Shown: in pieces, positions 23,303-34,884 of the stretch
How the letters are laid out: each line of letters begins with the position of its first letter
Position numbering within the stretch: position 1 is the first letter of the stretch
From: Neckera pumila
Lineage: Eukaryota > Streptophyta > Bryopsida > Hypnales > Neckeraceae
Reading direction: 5' to 3'
DNA length: 64,000 nucleotides
Assembly (NCBI GenBank): GCA_963969595.1
Contig: OZ018409.1
Span: forward strand, 42,607,282-42,671,281
Translations under genes and position numbers: made by a program
Notes under the pieces: model-generated
What the model saw: the letters and a program-made list of their open reading frames with translations, nothing else
The model's database searches: none
What the model was told of the DNA's origin: nothing

Positions 23303-25788
23303 TTAGTTGATAATAATTTCGTTGTTTACTGAACCGCTTTCTTTGCCACGTTTGTAATTGGATGACTCTCCAACCCCAAGCTTGCGCTTTGCACGAGTTC
23401 GTGATGCTGGTCCATCCCTGCTCAAAATGGATTCCAAGACATTGGAGTCCTTCAGAGCTTGGAGGGTTCTCATTGTCTGCGGAGAGTGTGCTTCCAAAAG
23501 ATAGTCGAGTGCTTGACTTTGGTAGTAAGGTCCGTACGTAGAGTCTAGGTAAGCCATACTAGTCAAGTCTTCAACGGAGGCATTTTCATCTTAATGGCCA
23601 CCCTCTTCCCGTCTAAATCTCATCGATGACCTTCTGGATGAGGACTCCTCTTGAAAGTTGCAGAGCCTTTATCAAAGTAACCTCCAAGGCATTGGAAGAA
23701 GAATGATCTCAATCCTTCATGTTGTAGACCTGCTCCCATCAGCCTCAGTGCAACTGCCACAATTTCTTTGGGATCTATCTTCCAGTTCAATTGGGAGCTC
23801 AAATTTCTAGATTCTTGATCATGTAGCCCTTGTCGCCAACTCCAAAGCAAGTCTCGCCCCCAAAGTTTAGAATCTGTCGTCATGTCAAGACTGTGCTCCT
23901 AGGAGAGTGGCATGTAAGTCATCAAGTTGAATAAAGCATACAACCAATCATAGAATGGTGATGAACATATCACACAACGTTGTCTAATCAAACATTGTGT
24001 GATGAGACATTGCAAATGGTACATGTGTCTACAAGATCCAAGTGCCCACCCTCCTTCAGGGCCAAATGGGTCTAGACATATGGGGCATTTGGTGTGGTCC
24101 AAGACAAAAGGTGCAATCTTCGGTCACAGGAGCTGTTGTTCGTCCTCTATCAAGTGGCTAGACTTTTGATTCTCATGGGCCTAACCCATTTTTTTCCAAT
24201 TTACGGTAGTCTTTCCAGGTAACTCAAACGTGGGCATGTCACTAGAAAACATGTTATTGAGCAATGTCCAAGATGTGAGTCCGTTCTCCCGTTTCGGATC
24301 ATTTGCAACAAAGTTCTTCAAAACTTTATCCAACTCTTGAGCAATTTATCCACCAAAAGAATGCATGTAACTTTCCATTGATAATATGTGGCTGCCAATT
24401 GTGCCAACTACGTGGTGAGCGTATTGTTTTCCTCTTGAAGACCCAGTTTCTTCACGGATAGTACGGGATGTGAAATTGCAGGAAATGAAAGTGAATCCTG
24501 GGTCCCTTGGAGTTGATCACTCATGGCAGCAATATTGTCTTCCGTGATGATAGCAAGAGGTGCATTTAGAAGAAGTGAAGAACCCTTGATATGCTTGGTA
24601 GGAGGTGAATGGTGAAAGGCGTTGCTTGTGAGGTCCCCTATAACCTTGTCCAATTGATATGGATTGTGCTCGACAAAGGCATCGTCCATGTCCGACAAAG
24701 TCAACGTCTGATGCTCTTTCTCTCGAAGGCGTTGCAATTCTTTGGACTGCTAAGAAATGAGAGCATTTTTTTTATTGCAATCAGATTGCAGTTTTTGGAT
24801 ATCCGATTGCAGTGAAGCAATTGTTGTGTCTTTGGCCTTCACAAGATCAAGGGCCTTACATAGAGCTATAGTGTTGTCAGCGATAGCTGCTTCTGACTGA
24901 GGAATGGGAACACGGACAACTGCTTCCATAAGCGTGTCGTCGTTGGGGCCAAAGTCAAAAACGTTGCTTGCACCTGGTGGTGCCAACAATGGTTGCAAAA
25001 TGATTGTTGAAGATGATGCAGGTCCAATTTGGTTGGTGGAGTGCCACACCTTTAGGGGGATGTTTTATTCTCCGTCTTCGTAATGGTGAAACAGCCTCAA
25101 CATTTTGAACTTGAACCTTGGTGGACACGATAGGTTGCTCCCTAACTTGTACTACTCTTGGGGCTCGCATGCCATCGAAATCCTCATCCGCCTCTAATTC
25201 CTCAGTGTGGACTTCAAGCGTTTCAGTGTTTCGATAATCACTACGAATGGAGCCTAAACCGCCCTTTGGGAATGTGAGGACCCTTTTTGGTATGACACCA
25301 ACTTCTGAACATGCTATGTATAGACTTTCTTTTGTTATGCACCAATCAACCTCTTTATTTAAGGCCAATTCAGCATATGCTCCTTTGGCAATGAATAGAG
25401 GGACCTCATTCCTCTCTATAAAAGGGATTTTATAGAGGACCTGGTACAATTCCACGCATCTTTGAACAAAAGCTGGACTTTCACAGTACTTCAAGTTTGC
25501 CTTATTGGTATGACGGTTGTAATGATGGCGCCATGCTGGAAAGAACTTTCCGATGTGGCACCATTCAATGTAATCTTCACAGATTTGCATTGTCCATGAC
25601 CCTTCTTCTTTGTTCCAGCTTTTAAAAGCGAGGTGATCCGCACTATTCAGCATGTACCATCGCTTTCGGTGAGTGGTGCCTCTACGCTTCCGGCCCTAAT
25701 CTTTAACAGCCTTCCCGACAACACCAGGAGTGTTGTATGAAGTGTGCAAAAGAGGAACTGACCCATCACTGTTTTCTGCAACAAGCAT
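23303..25788 (-). pseudogene. Cassette 3: WCHI/VDW-domain, coiled-coil and RING-finger protein, broken
   Basis: From ATG 25786-25788 the frame gives a short basic N-terminus, interrupted by TAG 25696-25698, and then the domain shared with cassettes 1 and 2 (GSWTMQICEDYIEWCHI, FFPAWRHH, NLKYC, FVQRCVELYQVLYKIPF, VPLFIAKGAYAELALNKEV, DWCITKE). After a frameshift near 25050 comes a coiled coil with TAG 24750-24752. A second frameshift near 24370 precedes a RING-type finger at 24100-23960: CPICLDPFGPEGG, GSCRHMYHLQC, then RCVICSSPF. An in-frame TAG follows at 23899-23901. The C-terminal end is basic (RTRAKRKLGV), possibly a nuclear signal. Known for RING domains: ubiquitin E3 ligase activity. It is the longest of the three related copies. 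The GC-rich array is at 25975-26100. Confidence 0.6.
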
Positions 25789-25974
25789 TGGATTTGTTGG
25801 AGAAACAATATTCACAATAACAAGTGGTATGAAAGAACTCAAGAAGTAGAGATTATTCAACTTGAAGGTAACGCATGCAGCCACGTAAGGATGCAAGACC
25901 GGAAGTCTCAACGTTGAAAAAAGTTGTCAAATGCCGCATGGGCAAGTGAACTTATAGGAGGTGCGAGCTCCAGT

Positions 25975-26100
25975 TACGGAGGGCGCATGCAAATGAAGCG
26001 ACCGTGCATAAGGCGACCTTGGATCAACTAGGCGCGTGCGGGTCCGTCACAGGCGACCTCAGATTTGACAGGCAACTTTGGGTTTGGACGCGCAAATTTG
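25975..26100 (-). repeat. GC-rich array heading cassette 3 (left half)
   Basis: Degenerate GGCGACCTTGGAT, GGCGACCTCAGAT and GGCAACTTTGGGT units in the orientation expected for the minus-strand cassette. The series stops at the 26.1-30.84 kb segment and resumes in the same orientation at 30845. Confidence 0.65.
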
Positions 26101-26733
26101 GGTACCAAAAGGGCCAGGGTTGACAAAACGCTATATCCCAAGCAAAATTACGTCCATTTTTGGGACGTTTGGACGTTTGGACGTCCAGACGTTGCATCCA
26201 CTATTGAATAATTTTAACGTTCGAACGGCTTACTGTAGCGGACAACGATATACAGTCACCCCGTCTGCCCTGATCAAGGCCCCGTCCGCCTCGATTAATA
26301 GCTCGACTGCCACTCCATCTGACCTGACTAATGGTCCGGCTGCTCCATCCAATGGCCCATCCGCCTTGATCAACACCCCGACCAACAGTCCGACCACCCT
26401 ATCCGCCGTCCGTCCGCCCCATCCGCCACGCTGTCTACCTTATCCAACGCCCCGTCCGCCAGGCCGTCCTCTGGTGTATATTTTATTATACACCATTGGA
26501 AAGGTACTGTCAAGAGCTTTCTGATGGTATATTATGCGTCCGATTTGGCCAAAAATTTTGACGGTGGGACCCTTTCAAAAATTGGAGTCCGCCAGCCGTC
26601 CGCCCTGTTCGCTCAACGACTACTTACTTGTCCACCGAGCCGTCCGCTTCAACTAAAACATTGGATTCTAGAAAGCATATATTTGCTTCCAAAGATTGCT
26701 ATTCAATGCTATAAGCATCCAATGCAACATTAA

Positions 26734-27627
26734 CCCCTAAAGGACCAAGGTGTTTTTCCTATCAAAATCCACTCAAAATTGTCATTTCTATTGCAAAGAG
26801 AAAAGAGCTTTAAAAGTTGTTTTTTCTTGCATATTCAATTGTAAAATCTTGTATTTACCTAGTATATGAACATGTATAAGAAATTTCAGAAACTTTCACC
26901 ATGTAGATTGCAAGATATATGCATTTAAAGTGAAGAATATAAGTTTTTTTACACCTTGCTTGACTAGATTTTTTGGCTTAGAATCTTTTTAGTTCAAATT
27001 TTTTGCACAATAGACTTCGATTTTCTATTTTTTTATATTAAGCAGTTGAGTCAAGAATATTTAAAAAAAATTCAGGATAAAAAGCATTTAATTTTCACTC
27101 ATTAAAAAATTGTTAAGTAGAGGTGGATTCAAGATTGATGAAACAACTAAATTGTTAATAGCTTTTTGATGGAATTGAATCACAATAATTCCAACGGTGA
27201 GATTGTTCTAGCAAAAAAATCTAACCTTGTTTAACAATTTTTTGTGAAAAATTCTAAAAATTGCATTGAAAAACAAATTCTACAAGTTATTTTTTCAAGA
27301 AGATGCTTAAATTGCCCAAAAAACTAAGATTGTCCATAACTTTCTCATTACTAGTCCAAATTGAATGATACAAAGCTTCACATTTAGAAAAAAATATAAT
27401 CTTTGAGAAAAAATTTGAAAAAAACTTAGTTTGACTTTTTGTGATTTTTTTGTGCTGCCCGCCAAACTCCAATTTTGCTTATTGTGCCATAACTTTTGCT
27501 CCTGGGCATCAATTAAATTAAAAAATATATATTCACAAAGCTCTCGCAAAAATACACAATTTCAAAAAATTCCAAAAAGATATTATTCAAAATTAATATA
27601 GTAAGGAGACAAATGGTCCTGTAGGGG
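26734..27627 (+). mobile_element. piggyBac-like MITE (copy B), 894 bp
   Basis: TTAA 26730-26733, then CCCCTAAAGGACCAAGG. The right end GGTCCTGTAGGGG abuts TTAA 27628-27631. The interior matches copies A and C. No coding capacity. It is nested inside the 26.1-30.84 kb segment. Confidence 0.8.
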
Positions 27628-27631
27628 TTAA

Positions 27632-28415
27632 TGTATCAAGAAAGGGTCATTGAATTTATTTTTCAACAAATTAAAACCTACACAAAATAGTGAAATTAGA
27701 TTGCCTTGTTAATTAGGTTGCCTTATCTGAGATAATTTACCTCATTGATCAATGCTTGTTCCATATGGAGGTGCATGCCACTCTCTAAACTAAATCTTGA
27801 ACTGGTGCAAAAATCTATGCCATACACTTGGCTTTAAATTGAACGTATCATTGCACAAAAGCTGTGAATATTTGTATAGTGTGGATTGTCAAGAAAATGG
27901 TATGAGACAATCTAATTTCACTATTTTGTGTACAATCTAAATCCTATACCTTAAACTCTATACCCTAAACCCTATATCCTAAAAATCCAAAATTTTGAAT
28001 CTTACAATAGTGACCAAAAACATTGGTACAATGTGCGGAATATGTTTGACCTTCAATCCTCTTTAAATGTCATTATCAAAATATACTACATATAAACCTC
28101 ACAAACTTATTCATTTATGTTTTCAATATGGTCCTTGTTTTTTTTATCAATTATTATGTGCCAATGTACAATGTGGAACATGCAACTATAACTTCAAGTA
28201 TTCCTTTAAGTTTTCTTGTAAAATACATTGATAGTTTGAAACACCAAAGTATACATAGTACAAGCAATTGTATTAACTTATTATTCTATTAGAAGATGCT
28301 ACTAAAATGCTTTAAGCACTTCAATGAAATTTAATGTACGTAGTTTAATGTAGCTCAAGAATAAATATTGCATTCAAATGACAAAAAAATAGTTAATGTT
28401 ATTTTTCTATATCCT

Positions 28416-28463
<48 letters not shown>

Positions 28464-29800
28464 TTGCATCCTAATTTACAAACCATCAACAATGTATCCA
28501 TACCAAAAATATTGGTGCTTCGGTAGTTAAGAAGGTGACTGATCTCAAATATGATGATCCTTCATATACGACAATTATGGACCTCATTTATGTACTTCTA
28601 CATCATAAATAATATCAATAATTCATATTGTTGTAATATGCAAATGCAAAAGTGTGAAACGTGCAATTTTAATTTAAAGAGGATTTGAATTTAGGCCTTA
28701 GGGTGCATGCCAAATTCAAGGGATTAGTATTATTATATTACAACTATATAAGCAAGTTTATAATTTTTTTTATATTGGAGAGATGAATAATCACCCATGT
28801 CCGCGTGAGTTTGTTAATCTTTTCAAGACCAAACATGTATTTTATGTAATATTCATTGATTTTTCAAAACAGTTGCATTTTAGAGCTTCAAAGGGAAATA
28901 TGGATTGTGGATTTTGGAGTAAATCAATAGATTTTTATTGAACAAAGAAAAATGCTTGCATGCTTGAGATCTTAATATGATGGCATTGAATATCAATTAA
29001 ATAAATAATTAATACTTGTATTTTAAAATATGTTGTTATAGTGAATCTTATGAATCTATTCAAAGTTCCGGATAGAACATTAGATTTGTAATATGGACTC
29101 TTAGAAATATTGGATGATTCTTGATCCTAAACTAATTTACAACTTTTTGGATTGTGAATCATTCTAAGAATCAAGGGTGGGTATGCCGGCCATATATTAC
29201 CCACCACAATAAAGGACTCACTCTACCTTAGGCAATGAATATGCATTGTGGATTTTTTCAAAGTTTTACAGCATATGTTTTAACATGTATTAATGTCATC
29301 ACACCTAATTTTACGCAATATCACTTTGTAGTATAGGTACCTTGAAACTAACAATTGTACTTTAATGATTACAACTAGATATAAACTCAAGAAATAGTTT
29401 TATTGACTTCACAACAAAATTTCAATACTACTATAAATATCAACTAAATATGACCAAAGGCATTAGCATAAAGAGAATTTTAAATGTATGCCACAAATTT
29501 ATAATCTAAGAAATGTGGTAACGATAAGAAATTGTGCATACACAAATCATTTTATAGAAAGTTACATAATCAATCTACAATTTTGGAAATTACAATATTG
29601 ATTGAATTGAAAGAAGGAAAACTATATGGTTGGACTCTTAGTAATATTTACTAATCAAGTATACTAAGATTTTAATAATACAATTGCAAGCGAGCCACTT
29701 GTTTTTTTTTTAATAATGACCATTTCGATCTTTTTAGGTGAAGATAAGAACTCCAAGAGTGTTGAAGATTACAAGAATTAAAATAATGGCTAGCACCCAA
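27632..29800. other. AT-rich interior with degenerate telomere-like and microsatellite DNA, no gene
   Basis: Contains CCCTAAACCCTA-like degenerate telomeric phrases near 27945-27985. Otherwise AT-rich sequence without coherent frames. Confidence 0.5.
28417..28461. repeat. (TA)n(CA)n microsatellite
   Basis: A short TA run merges into about 16 uninterrupted CA dinucleotides. Confidence 0.95.
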
Positions 29801-29829
29801 ACTTTGGAGTGGTCCCCTTGCTGAAGTTT

Positions 29830-30600
29830 TTGTCCAAATTAGACGCATGATATACCATTGAAAAGCTCTCAACGATGCCTTTCTATTGGTATATTATGAA
29901 GCATGCAATAACAGACGGACGGCTAGGTGGCTAGGTAGATCGGCGGACGGCTTAGTGGACTCCAATCTTTGAAAGGGTCCCACCACCGGAGTTAGTGGCC
30001 AAATAGGACACATAATATACCATTGGAAAGCTTTTGACAATACCTTTTCAATGGAATATTGTAAAGCACATAATAGGGGACGGAGAGGCAGAAAGGCGGA
30101 CGGCTAGGCAGACTACAAATTGGCGGACGGCTTGGAGGACCCCAATCTCTGGAAGGGTCCTACCGTCGAAGTTTTTGGTCAAATGGGATGCATAATATAC
30201 CATTGAAAAGCTTTTGACAATACCTTTCCAAAAGTATATAATGAAGCACATAATAGCGAACGGCTGGGCGGACTACATACTGAAGGGAGGACCCCAATCT
30301 TTGGAAGGGTCCTACCGTTGGAGTTTTTGGCGAAATTAGACGCATAATATACCATTGGAAAGCTTTTGACAATATCTTTTCAATGGAATATTATAAAGCA
30401 CATAATAGCGGGCAGACGAGAAGACAAGCGGACGGCTGGGCGGACTATAAACTAGCGAACGGCTTAGCGGACCCCAATTTTTGGAAGGACCCCACTGTTG
30501 GAAATTTTGACCAAATCGGACGCATAATATACCATTGGAAAGCTCTTGACAATACCTTTCCAATGGTATATTATAAGATATACATTAGCGGACGGATGGC
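29830..30600. repeat. About 170-bp tandem repeat, five degenerate units
   Basis: The phrase CATAATATACCATTGGAAAG (or a close variant) recurs near 29850, 30012, 30190, 30346 and 30520. Each is accompanied by CCCCAATCTTTGGAAGGGTCC and GGCGGACGGCT phrases. Unit length varies between about 155 and 178 bp. It forms the inner part of the right arm of the segment above. Confidence 0.75.
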
Positions 30601-30844
30601 GGACGAACTGGCTGATGGACGGCGGATGGGGCGTTCGGATCGTCGGTCGGGTCAGATGGGGTGGTGGTCAGGCATCGATTGAGGCGGACAGGGCGTTAGT
30701 CAAGGGCAGACAATCGGGATTGACAAGCTGGGTGGCCGCTGGTGATGCGCAAAATTTATCATTCACTCTACAAATGTAAAGTTTAGATGTCACGGTACGT
30801 CCGAGGGGTAGGGGACGTTGAACGTTGGACGTCCGGATAGCCTT

Positions 30845-31200
30845 CTAAAGGGCAACCTCAGGAACCGAGTAGGCAAATGCGGGTCTAAATTGGACGACCT
30901 CGTGTAACAGAAGGCGACATCGGGTTGCAGAAAAGCGATCTCGGGTCCTGAGAGGGCAAGTGCAGGTTTCAGTGGGCAACTTCGGATTACTCTTATCTAC
31001 CTGCAGTCGCCCAAGGTTTGTTCGCCCCAACACATGGTCGCCTACCCAGCCCCACACGCGCAGTTGCCCAAATAGCAGTCGCCTATCCGTGTTCTCCTTA
31101 TCCGCGGTCGCCTCATATCCGTAGTTGCCTACCTAAGGTCGCTGAATCCGCATTTGCCCTGAACTCACACTCGCCACATACGCATGCGCCCCAAAATGTG
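30845..31200. repeat. GC-rich array with a head-to-head orientation switch
   Basis: From 30845 to about 30985 units read GGCGACATCGGGT (minus-type orientation, continuing the cassette 3 array). From about 31000 to 31200 they read CCGCGGTCGCC (plus-type). The switch marks the junction of two divergently oriented headers. After the plus part comes GCGTCCAGGTGGCATAAG (near 31220), then a GC-rich 200-bp stretch with only very short reading frames. Confidence 0.7.
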
Positions 31201-31444
31201 CCACGCGGATACCACATGGCGTCCAGGTGGCATAAGTTAAAGGGGGATAACTTTTAGGAAAGTCAAAGGTAATTTTGACCTTGTTGGACGTAGTGAGGAG
31301 TCTACTAGACGTCGTGTGACGTCTAGTTGTTGCCCTCGTCGCGATGTCGAGGAAGACAACCCTGGCGGCGGCTGACCTAAAATCTGAGCTGGCCATTTAT
31401 TGTTGAGATACAATTTTAGCCATTCCTCTGATCCATCCATATAA

Positions 31445-31977
31445 GCCTTCTATTTATCCATCCATCTAAGCCGTCCATCTAGCAATCAGTTTTGTGACTT
31501 AAAAATGATTACAATGCAAGCAATCCTTTATAGAGGTGTGGATAGTTAATTTAATAAATTCAACTTCCGAGTCATTGCAAGAATGACCTTCCATTTTTGT
31601 TCCACTTTGGCCCTTTTCAGCCATTTTTTTGAGAGTACTATAAAAATAGAAAAACATTTTTTTTTAAATATAAAAAATATGAGAAATGTATAAACCTATA
31701 AGAAGAAGATACCCTATGAAGGAGAAGCAAAAAAAAAAATTTAAATAGGAGAACTAGAAAAGTGCAGAATCGCAAGAAAATACATACTTTAACATTTTAA
31801 TTTGTAAAAAATAGGAAAAGTAATTTTAAAGAAATTTGAAAATTGACATTTGAAAAGACTTCATGGTAAAGAGATTTCATCAAAAAAATGATCCTAAAAC
31901 CATCTTCAATATTCAGAACTGCATGCGCAAGGGAGCCCTCTTTGCATGGACGTAGAGGATATAAACTAAAATATTTT
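31445..31977. other. AT-rich spacer, no gene seen
   Basis: Degenerate TCCATCCATCTAAGCC phrases at the left, then AT-rich sequence up to the MITE copy D. Confidence 0.5.
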
Positions 31978-31981
31978 TTAA

Positions 31982-32558
31982 CCCCTAAAGTCCCATTGTC
32001 CCTACGGGGGACAAAATGGATTTTGGGCAGGTTCCTATGAGCTCAATTTTTAATGAAACTTTCTGAAACTTTCCCATAAGATAGAAAAACTTAGTAGCTT
32101 TTGGGGAATGTAATTTTTATTTCAATTGGTGCCCGAGAGCAAAAGTTATGCCCAAATAAGCTCAAAACAGGGGAGAAGAGGCAGCAAAAAAATTTTGCAA
32201 AATTTTATTTTTTATTTTTTTTATTTTTTTTCCTTATAGATTATATTTTTGCCTATTTGGGAAGCTTTGATTCATTTCATTTGGACTTTTTATGAGAAAG
32301 TTATGGACAATCTTGTTTTTCGGGCAATGAGAGCATCTTCTTGAAAAAAACTTTTTCTTTCACTTTGAATGTTGATATCTTTCAATCCATACGGTCAAAC
32401 ATCACAAAATTTTTACTACATGATCTGTAAAAAGTGTAGTATAAGATCCTACGGTTATTTTCTAAAAAAAATATTTTTTCTCATCTTTTAGATGAACGCA
32501 ACAAAAGTAGCAGTTTTGAGTGATTTTTGACTGAAAAATGGCCTTGGGACTTTAGGGG
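31982..32558 (-). mobile_element. piggyBac-like MITE (copy D), 577 bp, internally deleted
   Basis: Flanked by TTAA 31978-31981 and 32559-32562. Ends are CCCCTAAAGTCCCATTGTCCC-like on the left and CCTTGGGACTTTAGGGG on the right, giving a 13-bp perfect inverted repeat CCCCTAAAGTCCC. The interior matches copy A in reverse but lacks about 350 bp. Confidence 0.8.
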
Positions 32559-32562
32559 TTAA

Positions 32563-33953
32563 TGCCCCTTGGTAGATGTAGATAGTGAGATATTTTATTG
32601 GAATTCTTTTTGAAGTCTATTAGATGATTTTGAGTGTAAAAATCGGCTTTTAGCAAGTTGGAGTTGAATTGAATTGCCAAATAGGATGATTTTGAGGTGT
32701 TAAAGTGATTTGGAGTGTGAGTCTGAGCCATATGCCAATTTGGATTTAGTTTAAGTTTATTTTTGTCAGGATGTTACTGCTAAGTGAGTCCAAGTCAATT
32801 TGGTTAGTATGTGTTTCAATTAGAATGTTATTTCTGTTGTGATCCAAGTTGGCAGTACCTATCTTGAAGTCGAGTTGGAATTCCATTTTTTAGCTTGTAG
32901 TTCCTAACTAGAATGTTAGTTGAGTCAATTGACTTAGCCGATTCGGTTGTTGCGGTTGGTCTTCGTCATCAACTCTTATTTGTGCTATTTTTCTTCCTCA
33001 TTTTCTTCACCAGCTGTTGAGTGAAAGTCCAGTGCGTGTCCCAGCTAATTGTGCTGTGTAGTTTTTGTTGTTTTTGTGTGTGAATTTATATGTGTGTTAA
33101 GTTTGAAATTTTGAGTCCAAGTGTGTCTGTTTGATCTTAGTCGATTGATGTGCAATTAATCTCTAATGGGAATTGTGTATGATGCGGAGTGTGTGTGAGT
33201 GAAGCTGGGCTGATTTGTATCAATCTGTAAGTTGTGGTGATGTCCAAGTGGAAAGATTGAATGAGGATGAGGTGAATGAATTTAACGTGAAGCTGTTAAC
33301 AGGCCAAATTGGGATGGTGTAATGAGAAGAATTTGTGAATCCTAATCAGTAGTTCAAGTGAAAATGGTGCAGTCAATTGGAAATCTGACAAGAGTTAAAG
33401 ATATAGCTTAGTGCAAATTGATAGAAATCAATTGTAGATTCTAGTTGAATGCGGTGCAAAATGTTTAACCATTAGGATGATGTAATGATGTTGAACAAAC
33501 TAAACATTTGTATGAGAATGATTTTTATTACTAATTCAAATTTAATGGAAAACTTATGAATCAAATTGGATTTATGTGTGTGTCATTGTAGTGTTGCTTG
33601 AGAGTGTGCAAATTGGAAATCAGATGTGGAGTTTGAATTTGTTATTAAATGCTTAGTAATGGAGAATCTTGAGTTGAAAGAAGTCAAGTCCAAGTTGGTG
33701 AAGGAATGCAAGTTTTATAAGTGTGAGGGTTTCTTTAAGCCCAATTATACTATGCATGTGAATGCCAAATCGGTAAAGAAAGATACTGTGGTTTCTTTAA
33801 GTGAAGACAAGAATCAAGTTGGAGTGACTCGGTCCAAATAACAAGTTGATAAGCCAACTCCAGTTACATCCGGCTCAATTCTGACTTGGCAGTGCTGTTC
33901 CTTGACTATAGCATTAACTTAGAAGCAGGAGCCAATTTGAAAAAGGATATGAA
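32563..33953. other. AT-rich spacer between two MITEs, no supported gene
   Basis: GT-rich and TG-rich wording with only short frames. A 71-codon frame at 33626-33841 has no recognisable motif and is not supported as a gene. Confidence 0.4.
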
Positions 33954-33957
33954 TTAA

Positions 33958-34880
33958 CCCCTAAAGGACCAAGGTCATTTTTCTGCCAAAAAACTCTCAA
34001 AACTGCCATTTCTAGTGCAAAGAGTAAAAAAATCTGAAGATTGTATTTTTGGCAAATCCAACGGTAAGATCTTATACCTAACTAGTATGACAATGTGTGG
34101 AAAAAATTTCAGAATTTTTGACCGCAAAGATTGCAAGATATCTGCATTTATAGTGAAAAAAACAAGATTTTCAGCACATTGCGGGACTAGATTTTTGGAG
34201 TTTGAACATTTCTAACTTAAATTTTTTGCACTATAGAGTTTTGAGCTTTAAATCTTTCTAGTGAAGAATTGAGTTGAGAGTCTAGGAAAAAAAAAAAAAT
34301 TCAAAAAAACTTAATTTTCATTCTTAAAAAAGTTATTAAGTAGACGATAGTACAAGATAGAAGGAAAATCTAAAATATTAATATCTTTTAGATGGAATTA
34401 AAATGCACTAATTCCAATGGTGAGATTGTTCTAGCAAGACAACTAAACCACATGGAACTTCTTTTTTTTTAAATTGCAAAAATTGCATTCCAAAATGAAT
34501 CCTATAAGTTATTTTTTTCAAGAAGATGTTCTAATTGCCCGAAAAACACAATTGTCCATAACTTTCTCATGGAAGCTCCAAATGAAATGAATCAAAGCTT
34601 CCCAAATAGTCAATAATATAATCTATAAGGAAAAAAAATTAAAAACTAAAAATTTAATTTTTTGCAAAATTTTTAAGCTGCCCGCTCTTCCCTGTTTTGA
34701 GCTTATTTGGGCATAACTTTTGTTCCTGGGCACCAATTGAAAAAAAAATTATATTCCCACGAAGCTTATCAGTTTTTCTATCTTCAAAAAAAGTTTCAAA
34801 AAATCACAACAAAAATTCAACCCATAGATACTTGCCCGAAATCCCATTTGTCCCCCAAAGGGACAATGGTCCTTTAGGGG
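33958..34880 (+). mobile_element. piggyBac-like MITE (copy A), 923 bp, best-preserved
   Basis: TTAA 33954-33957 and 34881-34884 flank ends CCCCTAAAGGACCAAGG and, in reverse complement, CCCCTAAAGGACCATTGTCCC, giving a 14-bp perfect terminal inverted repeat. The interior is non-coding and matches copies B, C, D, E and others. It serves as the reference copy of the family here. Confidence 0.85.
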
Positions 34881-34884
34881 TTAA

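Larger units (their letters stand above)
26100..30840. mobile_element. 4.7-kb segment with inverted GTCCGCC-rich arms, inserted in the array
   Basis: The left arm (about 26150-26640) and right arm (about 30350-30830) are inverted relatives. Both carry many CCGTCCGCC-type motifs, a TATACCATTGGAAAGGTA...GTCAAGAGCTTT unit and GCGTCCGATTTGGCCAAAA next to GTGGGACCCTT. The outer ends carry GGACGTTTGGACG-like strings. The interior is AT-rich, contains a piggyBac-like MITE (26734-27627) and a CA microsatellite, and has no recognisable gene. Exact termini and target duplication could not be fixed. It resembles a non-autonomous element with subterminal repeats. Confidence 0.55.

Noticed and set aside
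30048..30779. Overlapping frames on both strands in the 170-bp repeat
   Set aside because: Products of the tandem repeat, with the same peptide in several frames and no protein features.
31237..31440. Possible gene after the plus-oriented array at 31 kb
   Set aside because: Only very short or low-complexity frames, none with the cassette domains.
33626..33841. 71-codon frame between two MITEs
   Set aside because: No motif, no splice context and AT-rich surroundings. It has the size expected by chance.
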